Shown here in pieces: positions 1 through 11,051 of a stretch of 38,669 bases of DNA. A program made the position numbers and the translations under genes. The notes below the pieces were generated by a model, which was given only the letters and a program-made list of their open reading frames with translations, was not told where the DNA came from and did no database searches. This DNA comes from Deltaproteobacteria bacterium (lineage in GTDB: Bacteria > Desulfobacterota > Binatia > DP-6): assembly GCA_005879585.1 (NCBI GenBank), contig VBKG01000305.1, forward strand, positions 1 through 38,669, read 5' to 3'. Positions within the stretch are counted from its first letter, which is position 1. Each line of letters starts with the position of its first letter.

Positions 1-1
1 C

Positions 2-2227
2 GCGGCCGCGGCGATGGCGCTCGGCGTCGGGGCGCAGCGGATGTCTGTGGTCCAGGCGCCGGAGTTTCCGCCCGACCACGTCGCCCGTCTCACGCTGCCC
101 CTGCGCACGGCGCTCGAGGGGCGGATCGCCGCCGCGCCGGACCGCCGCGACGGTCGCACCGTCCTGCTCGTCGCGGCGGAGGCGGTCGGCCGCGGGACGG
201 CGCGGCGCCGGGCGAGCGGCCTCGTTCGTGTCGGCGTCCGTGGCCGTGCGCCGGCGTGGCGGTACGGCGATCGCCTGCGCGTCGACACGATCCTGCGGGC
301 GCCGCGCAACTTCGAGAGCCCCGGTCGCTTCGACTACGTCGGGCACCTCGCCCGTCGCGGGGTGCACGTGACCGCGTTCGTCTGGAACGACGAGACGATC
401 GAGCGCCTGCCGCCGTCCGCCGCCGGCCTGCGCGACGCGCTGGAAGCCTGGCGCAGCCGCCTCGCGACCACGATCGACGGCGCGGTCGCACCGCCGGCGG
501 GTGCGGTGCTGCAGGCGCTCGTCGTCGGAGAGGAGGGCGGCATCGATGCCGGGCTGCGCGACGCGTTCAGCCGCGCCGGTGTGGTCCACATCCTCTCCAT
601 CTCCGGCCTCCACGTCGGCCTGGTGGCGGGCGCCGCCTTCGCGCTGTTCCGGTGGCTGCTGACGCGGAGCGAGTGGCTCGTGCTCGCGGTCGACGTCGAG
701 CGGGCGGCAGCGGTCGCGAGCCTGGGTCCCGTCGTCCTGTACACGGCGCTCTCCGGCCTCGGCGTCGCGACGCTCCGCTCGGCGATCATGGTCGTCGTCG
801 CGGTCCTGGCCGGACTCTGCGGGCGACCCGTCGACGTGCTGCGCAGCCTGGCGGTCACGGCCACGATCCTCGCCCTCGCGTGGCCGGGCGCGCCGCTCGA
901 GATATCCTTCCAGCTCTCGTTCGTCTCGGTCCTTGCGATCGTCGTCGGGACGCGTCGCCTCGGGCCCGCGCGCAATGCGCGCGGCTGGCGCGCGCGGCTG
1001 CGGGCCGCGGCCGTCGTCTCGCCCGCGGCGCTGCTCGGGACGGCCCCGCTGACGGCGTTCCACTTCCACCAGGTCTCGCTCGTCGGGCTCGTCGCCAACC
1101 CGATCGCCGTGCCGATCTTCGGCTCAATCGTCGTCGTGCTGGGGCTCGCCGGAGCGCTCGTCGAGCCACTCGCTCCCGCCGCGGCGAAGGCGCTGTTCCG
1201 GCTGGCGGGTCTGGTCCTCCGTCCCGGCATCGCCATCGTGCGCCGGCTCGCCGCTCCGCCCTGGGCGGCGGTCGACGTGCCGATCCCGACCGTCGGGGAG
1301 CTGGCGCTCCTCTATGCGACGCTCGCGGGCCTCGTGCTCCTGCCTCGGCGCGGAGGACGGGTGCTGGCCGCGGTCGCGCTCACCGGCCTGCTCGTCGACG
1401 CAGGATGGTGGGTGCGGGAGCGATCGGGTCCGCATCTCCGCGCGACCTTCCTCGACGTCGGGCAGGGCGACGCGGGTGTTCTCGAGCTCCCCGGGGGCCG
1501 AGTGGTCGTGGTCGATGCCGGCGGCTTTCCAGGCGGCGACTTCGACACCGGCGCGGCCGTGGTCGCGCCGTTCCTCCTGACCCGCAAGATCCTCCGGGTC
1601 GACGCCGTCGCGATCACGCACGCGCACCCCGATCACTTCGGCGGCGTCGCGTATCTCCTCGCGCACTTCCATCCCCGCGAATTCTGGTGGAGCGGTGTGC
1701 CGGGCACCGGCGTCGAATGGCAACGGCTCATGGCCGCCGTGCAGGCGAGCGGCGCTCGGGTCCGACGGCTCGACACCACGGCGCAGCTTGCGCCCGACGT
1801 GGCCGTGCTCCATCCGCCTCCGGACCTCGGCACGCCGTCCATCAACGATTCGTCGCTCGTGCTCCGCGTCCATTCGGGACGGGTGGGGCTCCTGCTGACC
1901 GGCGACATCGAGGCGGCGGCCGAGCAGCGCCTGCTCGCCGATCCGGCGCGCTTGCCGAGCGTGGTCCTGAAGGTGCCGCACCACGGAAGCCGCACGTCGA
2001 GCGCCCCCGGGTTCGTCTCGGCGGTGGCACCCGTCGTCGCCGTGATGTCCGTGGGCGCGGACAATCGGTACCGGCTGCCGACGCCCGAGATCGAGCGCCG
2101 CTACCGGGCGCGGGGCACGTGCGTGCTCCGCACCGATCGGTGCGGCGCCGTCACGGTCGAAACCGACGGCGACCGACTGGCCGTGGACTCGATGCGCGGC
2201 TGCAGGTGCCCGGCGACCGCTCGCTAG
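2..2227 (+). CDS. comEC: ComEC/Rec2-type DNA uptake channel protein, 5' end missing
   Basis: Inner-membrane channel that carries single-stranded DNA into the cytoplasm during transformation; in non-competent bacteria its role is uncertain. The frame is open to the window edge, and the first in-frame ATG (14) follows four alanine codons that look like the end of a membrane helix, so the true start lies upstream. In the visible part (numbered from that ATG), residues about 160-450 are hydrophobic and hold the family core with SISGLHVGLVAG near 195. A C-terminal metallo-beta-lactamase-like domain begins at FLDVGQGD (about 479) and keeps the metal-binding motif HAHPDH (about 536) and a later VPHHGSRTS motif. 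The stop codon overlaps that of the convergent response regulator. No other competence gene is visible. Family assignment is firm; the function in this organism is inferred. Confidence 0.93.
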   Translation, partial: AAAAMALGVGAQRMSVVQAPEFPPDHVARLTLPLRTALEGRIAAAPDRRDGRTVLLVAAEAVGRGTARRRASGLVRVGVRGRAPAWRYGDRLRVDTILRAPRNFESPGRFDYVGHLARRGVHVTAFVWNDETIERLPPSAAGLRDALEAWRSRLATTIDGAVAPPAGAVLQALVVGEEGGIDAGLRDAFSRAGVVHILSISGLHVGLVAGAAFALFRWLLTRSEWLVLAVDVERAAAVASLGPVVLYTALSGLGVATLRSAIMVVVAVLAGLCGRPVDVLRSLAVTATILALAWPGAPLEISFQLSFVSVLAIVVGTRRLGPARNARGWRARLRAAAVVSPAALLGTAPLTAFHFHQVSLVGLVANPIAVPIFGSIVVVLGLAGALVEPLAPAAAKALFRLAGLVLRPGIAIVRRLAAPPWAAVDVPIPTVGELALLYATLAGLVLLPRRGGRVLAAVALTGLLVDAGWWVRERSGPHLRATFLDVGQGDAGVLELPGGRVVVVDAGGFPGGDFDTGAAVVAPFLLTRKILRVDAVAITHAHPDHFGGVAYLLAHFHPREFWWSGVPGTGVEWQRLMAAVQASGARVRRLDTTAQLAPDVAVLHPPPDLGTPSINDSSLVLRVHSGRVGLLLTGDIEAAAEQRLLADPARLPSVVLKVPHHGSRTSSAPGFVSAVAPVVAVMSVGADNRYRLPTPEIERRYRARGTCVLRTDRCGAVTVETDGDRLAVDSMRGCRCPATAR

Positions 2228-2904
2228 GCCGCGCGCGTCAGCCCGTGGCGCAGGGCGTACATCACCAGGCCCACGCGGTCCCGCACCCCGAGCTTCTGGA
2301 AGACGTTGGTGAGATGGGTCTTCACCGTGCGCTCGCTGATCGCGAGCGTCGCCCCCACTTCCTTGTTCTTCTGGCCCGAGGCGACGAGCCGGACGATCTC
2401 GCGCTCGCGCTCCGTGAGGCCGTTCTCGTCCCGGTTGCTCGACGACGTGCCCTCGGGGCCGAGATGGGACAGCTCCTCGACCAGGGCCCCCGTCATGCGC
2501 GGGTCGACCCAGACCTGTCCCGTGCACACGGTGTGAATGGCCTGCATGAGCGTCTGGCGCGCCGAGTCCTTCACGATGACGCCCTTCGCGCCGAGCTTGA
2601 AGGCGCGCATGTGCTCTTCCTTCTCGTCGCAGGCGGTGAGCACGAGCACCTTGGTGCCCGGGCTGATCCGTAGCACGGCCGGCACCGCGTCGAGCCCACT
2701 GCCCTGCGGCATGCGGATGTCGAGGAGCAGCACGTCCGGCTTCGTCTGCCACACGAGCTCGACGATGTCCTCGGCGCTCTCGGCGTCGGCCACCACCTGG
2801 ATGTCGTCTTCCATCTCGAGGATCGTCCGCAGGCCCTCGCGGAACAGCGTGTGGTCGTCGACGATGACGAGGCGGAGTCTTCTGTTCGGCTGCGTAGCGA
2901 TCAT
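2224..2904 (-). CDS. NarL/FixJ-family response regulator with LuxR-type HTH
   Basis: DNA-binding transcription regulator, 226 residues. The receiver domain (about 10-130) has the acidic pair D16/D17, phospho-acceptor D62 in LLLDIRMP, T90 and K112. A LuxR-type helix-turn-helix follows (about 160-220) with LTEREREIVRLVASG and SERTVKTHLTNVFQKL. The ATG shares an ATGA overlap with the stop of the upstream histidine kinase, so the two form a translationally coupled two-component system. The stop codon (CTA on plus, 2224-2226) overlaps the comEC stop in the four bases CTAG. Target genes cannot be read from the window. The family is certain; the stimulus is unknown. Confidence 0.95.
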   Translation of the reverse strand: MIATQPNRRLRLVIVDDHTLFREGLRTILEMEDDIQVVADAESAEDIVELVWQTKPDVLLLDIRMPQGSGLDAVPAVLRISPGTKVLVLTACDEKEEHMRAFKLGAKGVIVKDSARQTLMQAIHTVCTGQVWVDPRMTGALVEELSHLGPEGTSSSNRDENGLTEREREIVRLVASGQKNKEVGATLAISERTVKTHLTNVFQKLGVRDRVGLVMYALRHGLTRAA

Positions 2905-4688
2905 GCGTCCATCCTCCGATCGGCGGCATGCGACGCCGCGGGAATCGTCAAGGAAAGCTCGGCGCCGCGACCGGCCTGCGTCCGGACGCGCAACGTCCCT
3001 CCGAGCGCGGCGCACCGTTCGCGGATCGACCACGGGGCGGAGCCCGGCGGCAGGAAGCCGTCCGTGTCGCTGGCGCCGTGGCCGTTCTGGAACCCGCGTC
3101 CGTTGTCGCGCACCACGAGGTAGAGGTGCGACGCGCGTTTCGCGACCTTCACGACGGCCTGCGTCGCGTGGCCGTGGCGGACGGCGTTCCGCAGCGCCTC
3201 GCGGACGATCTGCGTCAGCTCGTACGCAGTCGACGTCGGCAGGTCGGGCTCGCACTCGGGGCGCGCCACGTGCACGCGGAGCCGCTCGCGGATCGAGAAC
3301 TCCGCCGCCAGGCGGTCGAGCGACGACCACAGGTCGTCGGCGGGACGGCTGGCCGCCCGGAGCATGCTCAGGTAGTGGCGGACCTCGCGATAGCCGCGGT
3401 TCACGGCCTCGTGCAGCTCGCCGAGCTCGTGACGGATGCGCGACGGATCGCGCTGCAGCAGCAGCTTGCAGGCCTCGACCCGCAGGTCGATCCCGGCGAG
3501 CGACTGGATGAACCCGTCGTGCAGGTCCCGTGCGATCCGCCCGCGCTCTTCGAGGACGGCTACCTCCTCCGCCTTCTCGAGCAGCCGCACGTTCTCGAAC
3601 CCCGCCGCCGCCTGTCCGACGAGCAAAAGGAGGAACTCGAGATCGTCGCGCGTGAACTTGCGGCGCGTTTCCCGGACGACGGCGACGTGACCGCGCGGCT
3701 CGCGCTGGACGAGCACGGGTGCGACGAGGAGCGCCTGCGCGGATTTCTGGCCGGGCACCGGGGTCCCGGCGGGAATCACCTTGCGCTCCATCGTCCCGTT
3801 CAGCACGTCGTAGCAGGTGACCGTGCTGCCGGCGGGCCGCACGTCGTTGGCCATGAAGCCCTCGGTCGGAGCCGCGAAGCGGAACGGGAACGGGTCGTCC
3901 TCCGCGATGCGCAGCGACAATCGGGTCCGGCCGCGACGGCGCGCGAAGTCCCAGACGAAGTAACGGTCGCTCTCGGGGTCGCGGAGCGCGAGCGTCGCGC
4001 GTTGGGCCTGGAAGTAGTCGAGGGCGCGTCGCACCAGCCGGCTCAAGGCGCGGCCCGGGGGCTGCTTGCGCCGGAACGCCGCCGGCAGCTCGAGCATGAA
4101 GCCGAGTTTCCGTTTCGCGCGCCGCTCGTGCTCGCCGAGGTAGCCGATCAGGTAGCCGATGACGAGGAGGTAGATCGGGCGGAACAGGTGGATGCTGCGG
4201 AACACGGCGCCGTGGAAGTCGATTGCCCGCCCCGCGACGATGAGGCCCGGGTAGAACGCCGCGAGCAGCACCGTGACGGCGAGCGTCGCGGCGAGCCCCC
4301 AGCGGACGCTGACGCTCAGGATCACGAAGACGTGGAGCGCGAAGAACGGGCTCGTCCCGCCCTCCGTGAAGAGCGCGATGAGACTCACCCAGAGGACGTC
4401 GACGGCCGTCGAGAAGACGCCGACGCGCTGCGCGGAGACGTAGGCGCCACGCACCAGGAAGAAGAGAAGCGCGCTGTACACGACGTACGCCCCGAGCACG
4501 ACGTCGGCGAAATTCGGCTTGAACGACGGTTGCTGCGGGTCGATGGTGACCACCGCGAGCGTGTAGATGGTCAGCAGCAGCCGGCAGAACGCGATGATCT
4601 TCTCGGTGCGCGAGAAGGCCTCGAGCGGCGCGGCGCGCAGGCCGTGGCGGCGTGCGCCAAAGGGGAGATGTAGTGAGACGGAACGCAT
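2901..4688 (-). CDS. Membrane sensor histidine kinase (HisKA_3 type) with GAF-like domain
   Basis: Sensor partner of the response regulator that follows it, about 595 residues from the chosen ATG. Residues about 30-185 hold five to six membrane helices with short loops and no large periplasmic domain. Residues about 195-370 look like a GAF-type sensory domain. Next comes the HisKA_3 dimerisation region with phospho-acceptor H390 in RDLHDGFIQS, then a GHKL ATPase with an N-box (QIVREALRNAVRHG) and G-box (DNGRGF). The start is uncertain: an ATG at 4727 has AGGAGG directly abutting it, which is poor spacing, and a TTG at 4799 is also in frame. Membrane sensing with no periplasmic domain suggests a signal within the membrane or cytosol, but the ligand is unknown. 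Confidence 0.88.
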   Translation of the reverse strand: MRSVSLHLPFGARRHGLRAAPLEAFSRTEKIIAFCRLLLTIYTLAVVTIDPQQPSFKPNFADVVLGAYVVYSALLFFLVRGAYVSAQRVGVFSTAVDVLWVSLIALFTEGGTSPFFALHVFVILSVSVRWGLAATLAVTVLLAAFYPGLIVAGRAIDFHGAVFRSIHLFRPIYLLVIGYLIGYLGEHERRAKRKLGFMLELPAAFRRKQPPGRALSRLVRRALDYFQAQRATLALRDPESDRYFVWDFARRRGRTRLSLRIAEDDPFPFRFAAPTEGFMANDVRPAGSTVTCYDVLNGTMERKVIPAGTPVPGQKSAQALLVAPVLVQREPRGHVAVVRETRRKFTRDDLEFLLLLVGQAAAGFENVRLLEKAEEVAVLEERGRIARDLHDGFIQSLAGIDLRVEACKLLLQRDPSRIRHELGELHEAVNRGYREVRHYLSMLRAASRPADDLWSSLDRLAAEFSIRERLRVHVARPECEPDLPTSTAYELTQIVREALRNAVRHGHATQAVVKVAKRASHLYLVVRDNGRGFQNGHGASDTDGFLPPGSAPWSIRERCAALGGTLRVRTQAGRGAELSLTIPAASHAADRRMDA

Positions 4689-4835
4689 GGGTCCGGCCCG
4701 CGTTCTCCCGAGCAACGTATGTGCCATCCTCCTGCGCGTCCCGCATGCAGCTCCGCGAGATGTTGCCTGGCAAAACCGCACGAACCGGAGAAACGGCAAG
4801 CCCGCTGTGCCGATCGTGCAAGCGCGCGCATTTCA

Positions 4836-4864
4836 TTGACTTTTCTGCAAGCCGGCCCTATCGT
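4836..4864 (+). promoter_or_regulatory. Sigma70-type promoter of the erpA-gph operon
   Basis: TTGACT (4836-4841), a 17-base spacer and TATCGT (4859-4864). The GTG start of the Fe-S carrier begins exactly 7 bases after the -10 box, where transcription would normally start, so the mRNA is predicted to be leaderless. No Shine-Dalgarno precedes the GTG. Confidence 0.65.
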
Positions 4865-4870
4865 ACGAGT

Positions 4871-5230
4871 GTGACCGAGAGCGCGACAGCCGAGCACGCC
4901 ACATCCCTCACGCTCACCTCCCGTGCGGTGGAGCAGGTGAAGCAGCTTCGTGCCCGCGAAGGCCTCCCCGAGACGCGCGCACTTCGCGTCTCGGTGGTCG
5001 GCGGTGGCTGCTCGGGCTTCAGCTACCAGCTCGACTTCGACGACGCTCCGCGCGACGACGACCGCGTCCTCGAGTACGACGGCGTGCGTGTGCTCGTCGA
5101 CCCGACGAGCGCCGAGTACCTGGCGGAAACCGAGATCGATTTCGTGAGCAGTCTGCACGGTGGCGGGTTCAAGTTCACGAACCCCAAGGCGAGCCACACG
5201 TGCGGATGCGGCTCGTCGTTCGCCGTCTGA
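4871..5230 (+). CDS. erpA: ErpA/IscA/HesB-family iron-sulfur cluster carrier
   Basis: A-type carrier that receives Fe-S clusters from the assembly scaffold and passes them to apo-enzymes. The 119-residue length is usual for the family. All three cluster-ligand cysteines are present: C47 in GGGCSGFSY, and C111 and C113 in CGCG near the C-terminus. The GTG start is chosen because the preceding in-frame codons run through the -10 box and the conserved core begins about 12 residues in. It is followed after 10 bases by the phosphoglycolate phosphatase-like gene. ErpA and IscA cannot be told apart from the sequence alone; no other isc or suf genes are in the window. Confidence 0.92.
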   Translation: MTESATAEHATSLTLTSRAVEQVKQLRAREGLPETRALRVSVVGGGCSGFSYQLDFDDAPRDDDRVLEYDGVRVLVDPTSAEYLAETEIDFVSSLHGGGFKFTNPKASHTCGCGSSFAV

Positions 5231-5240
5231 GCGCCGCGCG

Positions 5241-5909
5241 GTGACCGTCGCCGCGGGCGTCGTGTACGAGCACGTCGCCTTCGACCTCGACGGGACGCTC
5301 GTCGACTCGCGCGCCGACCTCGCGGGCGCGGTGAATCACGTGCTGCGCACGCTCGGGTTGAGCGAGCGGCCCCCCGAGACGCTGTATGGCTATGTCGGGG
5401 AGGGCGCGCGGATGCTCGTCGAGCGGTCACTCGGTGCCGCGCACGTCGATCGGCTGGACGTGGCCCTGGCGCTCTTCATGGAGCGCTATGCGGCCCACCT
5501 CCTCGACGCGACACGGCCATACCCCGGCATCGTGGAGGTGCTCGCGGCGCTCGAGGCGCGGGGGGTCGCCGCGTCGGTCCTCTCGAACAAGCCCGAGGCG
5601 ATGAGCCGGACGATCCTCGAGGGTCTCGGCCTCGCGCACCACTTCGTCGGGATCGTCGGCGGCAACTCGCTACCGTCGCGGAAGCCGGATCCCGCGGGGC
5701 TCGATCACCTGCGCGCTCTCACGACGACGCCGCGCGAGCGAACGCTGCTGGTCGGCGACTCGCGCATCGACGTGCTCACCGCGCGCGCGGCGAACGTGGC
5801 GTTCTGCGGCGTCGCGTGGGGTCTCAGCCCCGAGACGCTCGCGGCCGCGCAGCCGGGACGCATCATCGAGCACCCGGCCGAGCTCATCGGCGTCGTCGAG
5901 AAGGGGTGA
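5241..5909 (+). CDS. gph: Phosphoglycolate phosphatase-like HAD hydrolase
   Basis: Cytosolic HAD-superfamily phosphatase, 222 residues, probably acting on 2-phosphoglycolate or another small sugar phosphate. Motif I is FDLDGTLVDS with nucleophile D15 and acid/base D17. A helical cap follows, then motif II (SVLSNKP), a KPDP-type lysine loop (SRKPDPAGL) and motif IV (LVGDSRIDV). The GTG start lies 10 bases after the erpA stop; an alternative GTG at 5262 would shorten the protein by seven residues. It ends only 12 bases from the convergent glgA gene. The substrate is not fixed by the motifs. Confidence 0.85.
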   Translation: MTVAAGVVYEHVAFDLDGTLVDSRADLAGAVNHVLRTLGLSERPPETLYGYVGEGARMLVERSLGAAHVDRLDVALALFMERYAAHLLDATRPYPGIVEVLAALEARGVAASVLSNKPEAMSRTILEGLGLAHHFVGIVGGNSLPSRKPDPAGLDHLRALTTTPRERTLLVGDSRIDVLTARAANVAFCGVAWGLSPETLAAAQPGRIIEHPAELIGVVEKG

Positions 5910-5921
5910 ACCGGGCGGCCG

Positions 5922-7385
5922 TCACGCGAGGCGCGGCACCTCCGGCGGCGGCAGCTGCCCGTACAGGCGGGCATAGGACCGCGCCGCGCGATGCCACGAG
6001 AAGTCCTGCGCCATCCCGTTCCGCATCAACCGCTGCCACGCGGCGGGATCGGCGTGGAGGCGCAGCGCGCGTCGCACCGCCGCCACGAAGGCCTCGGTGC
6101 CGTACGGGGCGAACTTGAAGCCCGTTCCGGTGCCGGCGGCGGGGTCGAACTCGACGACGGTGTCCTCGAGCCCGCCGGTCGCATGCACGAGCGGCACGGT
6201 TCCGTAGCGGAGGCTGTAGAGCTGGTTCAATCCGCAGGGCTCGAAGCGCGAGGGCATGAGGAAGATGTCGCCTCCCGCCTCGATCCGGTGTGCCAGGGAT
6301 TCGTTGAACTCGATTCGGAGCGCGAGCCGTCCGGGGCTGCGCGCGGCGATCTGGCGGAGCGCCGTCTCGTAGGTCGGGTCGCCGGAGCCGAGGATCGCGA
6401 GCTGGACGGCGGTCGTCGCGAGGAGCTCGGGGAGCGTTGCGGTCAACAGGTCGAATCCCTTCTGCTCCGCGAGCCGGGACACGATGGCGAGGAGCGGGAG
6501 GTCGGCCCGCACCGGAAGTCCGAGCTCGGCCTGGAGCGCCGCCTTGCAGCGTGCCTTGCCGCGCAGGTCGCTTGCGTCGTAGCGCGCGGCGAGATTCGGG
6601 TCGGACGCGGGGTTCCACGCCGCGTAGTCGACGCCGTTCAGGATGCCGACCAGATGCTCGCTCCGCGTGCGGAGGACGCCGTCGAGACCCTCACCGAACT
6701 CCGGCGTCTGGATCTCCTCGGCATAGCGTGGGCTCACGGTGGTGATCCGGTCGGCGAAGAGCAGTCCCGCTTTCAGGTAGTTCACCTGTCCGTAGAACTC
6801 GAGCCACGAGGGCGCGAAGTACCGCACGTCGAGGTTGAGCAGCGGCCAGACGTCAAATGGGAAGCGGCCTTGATAGGCGAGGTTGTGCACCGTGAGGACC
6901 GTACGCACGGTCGCCAGCTCCGGATAGAGCGCTGCGGTACCGCGCAGGAAGGCCGCCGCGAGCGACGTCTGCCAGTCGTGCAGGTGCAGGACGTCGGGTG
7001 GCGGTTCGAGCCGTCGTAGCCACTCGAGCGCGGCGCGGCAGAAGAAGGCGAACCGCTCGGCGTTGTCGGGGTACTCACCGCCCGGCGGCCCGTACAGCGC
7101 CTCGCGGTCGAAGTAGCGGTCGGCGCGGATGGCGACCGTCGGGACGCTGGCCTCCGGAATCGCGACGACGGCGGCCGCTTCCATGCGGCTCGCGACGGGC
7201 GCGTGCAGGCGAAGCGGCGTGCCGGTCGCGTCGAGCCGCCGGAGGATGCCGCGGTAGGCCGGGAGGCACACCGTCACGTCGACTCCCGCCGCCGCCAGCG
7301 CCGGCGGTAACGCCGCGAGCACGTCGCCGAGGCCGCCCGTCTTCGCGAGCGGGTGCGCCTCCGACGCGAGCATGACGACGCGCAT
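5922..7385 (-). CDS. glgA: Glycogen synthase (GT5, ADP-glucose type)
   Basis: Transfers glucose from ADP-glucose onto growing alpha-1,4-glucan, 487 residues, usual for bacterial GlgA. The KTGGLGD motif (15-21) near the N-terminus is the ADP-glucose contact of GT5 enzymes. HLHDWQTSL, the loop NGVDYAAWNP and the C-terminal MPSRFEPCGLNQLYS segment with its catalytic glutamate are all intact. The ATG overlaps the galT stop by one base (TGATG), so this is the last gene of a lon-galT-glgA transcript. No branching enzyme or ADP-glucose pyrophosphorylase is in the window. Assignment is firm. Confidence 0.95.
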   Translation of the reverse strand: MRVVMLASEAHPLAKTGGLGDVLAALPPALAAAGVDVTVCLPAYRGILRRLDATGTPLRLHAPVASRMEAAAVVAIPEASVPTVAIRADRYFDREALYGPPGGEYPDNAERFAFFCRAALEWLRRLEPPPDVLHLHDWQTSLAAAFLRGTAALYPELATVRTVLTVHNLAYQGRFPFDVWPLLNLDVRYFAPSWLEFYGQVNYLKAGLLFADRITTVSPRYAEEIQTPEFGEGLDGVLRTRSEHLVGILNGVDYAAWNPASDPNLAARYDASDLRGKARCKAALQAELGLPVRADLPLLAIVSRLAEQKGFDLLTATLPELLATTAVQLAILGSGDPTYETALRQIAARSPGRLALRIEFNESLAHRIEAGGDIFLMPSRFEPCGLNQLYSLRYGTVPLVHATGGLEDTVVEFDPAAGTGTGFKFAPYGTEAFVAAVRRALRLHADPAAWQRLMRNGMAQDFSWHRAARSYARLYGQLPPPEVPRLA

Positions 7386-8383
7386 CACTCGGGCGTGTCG
7401 CGAAGGAAGCGCGCGGCGTCCTCGGGCGGGACGGGGTTCAAGGGCAGGCCGCCCGCCCAGGCGCTCTCGGCATGCGGCAGCACCGGCATGATCTCGACGT
7501 GCCAGTGATAGGAGGGACTCTCGGCCTCGCGGAACGGCGCGCTGTGGACGACCAGCCTGAACGACGGATCGCCGATCGCGCGGTCGAGACGGCGCAGCAC
7601 CGCGCGCAGGACGGCTGCGAGGTCCCGCTGCTCCGCGTCGGTCGTGTGTTCGAAGCCGGCGGCGTGGCGGCGCGGGAGGAGCCAGGTCTCGAACGGATAG
7701 CGGGCCGCGAATGGCGCGAACGCCAGCACGTGCTCGGTCTCCACGACGAGACGCGTCCCGTTGTCGACCTCCTGGCCGAGGATGTCGCAGAACAGGCACC
7801 GCTCGCGGTAGTCGTGGTACGCGCGGGCCTGGTCGAGCTCCTCGAGCACCTCGCGCGGCACCACCGGCGCCGCCAGCAGCTGCGCGTGCGGATGCGCGAG
7901 TCGGCCCAACGCGTCTGCCGCATGCCGCTTGAACAACAGCGCGGCGCGGAGGCGCGTGTCGCGCTTCAGCGCCACCAGGCGGTCCCGGAAGGCGCGCACC
8001 ACGTCCTCCACGGCCGCCGGTGCGAGGTCGGCGAGCTTCGCGTGGTGGTCGGCCGACTCGACGAGCACCTCGTCGGCGCCGATGCCGTTCATGAGATCGT
8101 AGAGGCCTTCCCCGCGCCGCTCGAGCGTGCCGTCGACGCGCAGCGCGGGGAACCGGTTCGGGACGACGCGGACGCGCCAGCCGGGCGAATTGGGCGGCGC
8201 GTCGGCGCGCTCCCGGTAGGCGAGCAGCTCCGGCGGTGTCTCCGCCTCGTGGCCGCCGCAGAGCATGCACGAGCCGTCGGACCGCGGGGGACGGGCGACC
8301 GAGAAGTCCGTCGGCCGGCGAACGCGCTCGGTCGCGATCACCACCCACCGACCGGCGATCGGGTCCTTGCGCAGCTCGGGCAG
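7385..8383 (-). CDS. galT: Galactose-1-phosphate uridylyltransferase, probable CTG start
   Basis: Exchanges UMP between UDP-glucose and hexose 1-phosphate in the Leloir pathway; here it may feed glycogen metabolism through the adjacent glgA. About 332 residues. CMLC (39-42), the HH pair (113-114) and H164 resemble the zinc site of GalT, and HPHAQ (164-168) carries the nucleophile H166. A second half holds CLFCD and YHWHVEIMP. The conserved N-terminus PELRKDPIAGRW is present, but no ATG, GTG or TTG lies at or upstream of it before the lon stop. Candidates are CTG at 8383 (with GAGGG about 10 bases upstream) or CTG at 8392 (a CTGA overlap with the lon stop). The first ordinary start would be a GTG at about 8344, which deletes 13 conserved residues. 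Confidence 0.9.
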   Translation of the reverse strand: MPELRKDPIAGRWVVIATERVRRPTDFSVARPPRSDGSCMLCGGHEAETPPELLAYRERADAPPNSPGWRVRVVPNRFPALRVDGTLERRGEGLYDLMNGIGADEVLVESADHHAKLADLAPAAVEDVVRAFRDRLVALKRDTRLRAALLFKRHAADALGRLAHPHAQLLAAPVVPREVLEELDQARAYHDYRERCLFCDILGQEVDNGTRLVVETEHVLAFAPFAARYPFETWLLPRRHAAGFEHTTDAEQRDLAAVLRAVLRRLDRAIGDPSFRLVVHSAPFREAESPSYHWHVEIMPVLPHAESAWAGGLPLNPVPPEDAARFLRDTPE

Positions 8384-8388
8384 GAGGC

Positions 8389-10842
<2,454 letters not shown>

Positions 10843-10846
10843 CGGC

Positions 10847-10936
10847 CTACGCCTCCCAGGGAGACAAGAAATCTTCTAGCCGTGGGTCGACGGGAACCTC
10901 CAACCGCCGCAGCTTCTCCGCGCCTGGCTTCGTCAT
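10847..10936 (-). CDS. Possible small ORF (29-34 residues) directly upstream of lon
   Basis: An ATG at 10936 opens a 30-codon frame ending in TAG (10847-10849), four bases before the lon ATG. An in-frame GTG at 10951 would give 34 residues, and the codon just upstream of that segment is TAG. The peptide is highly charged, begins [14 protein letters not shown] and ends [10 protein letters not shown]. The last codons contain the lon ribosome-binding site, which would suit a leader peptide or coupling. There is no Shine-Dalgarno for the small ORF itself, and I do not recognise the peptide. It could be chance; conservation in relatives would decide. Confidence 0.3.
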   Translation of the reverse strand: MTKPGAEKLRRLEVPVDPRLEDFLSPWEA

Positions 10937-10960
10937 GTACGCGGCGTGCACGCCAACTCG

Positions 10961-10989
10961 TATCTAACGCACGGGTCCAGGACGCACAA
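10961..10989 (-). promoter_or_regulatory. Weak candidate promoter for the lon operon
   Basis: On the minus strand, TTGTGC (10984-10989), a 17-base spacer and TAGATA (10961-10966). Each box matches the sigma70 consensus at only three of six positions. Nine bases separate the -10 box from an in-frame GTG of the small ORF, similar to the spacing seen at the divergent DUF2203 gene. Confidence 0.3.
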
Positions 10990-11013
10990 GGGTCTCGTCG
11001 CGCGACGCTGCCC

Positions 11014-11042
11014 TCGACAGCCTCGGAGTGAGCCGCTAGCAT
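11014..11042 (+). promoter_or_regulatory. Promoter of the DUF2203 operon
   Basis: TCGACA (11014-11019, five of six to consensus), a 17-base spacer and TAGCAT (11037-11042, four of six). The GTG start at 11052 is 10 bases past the -10 box, so the leader would be three bases or fewer. No Shine-Dalgarno is visible before the GTG. Confidence 0.5.
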
Positions 11043-11051
11043 CCGCTCCGC

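Noticed and set aside
10961-11042. Heat-shock (sigma32) promoter for lon
   Set aside because: No CTTGAA-like -35 with a CCCCAT-like -10 at proper spacing was found; only weak sigma70-like boxes.
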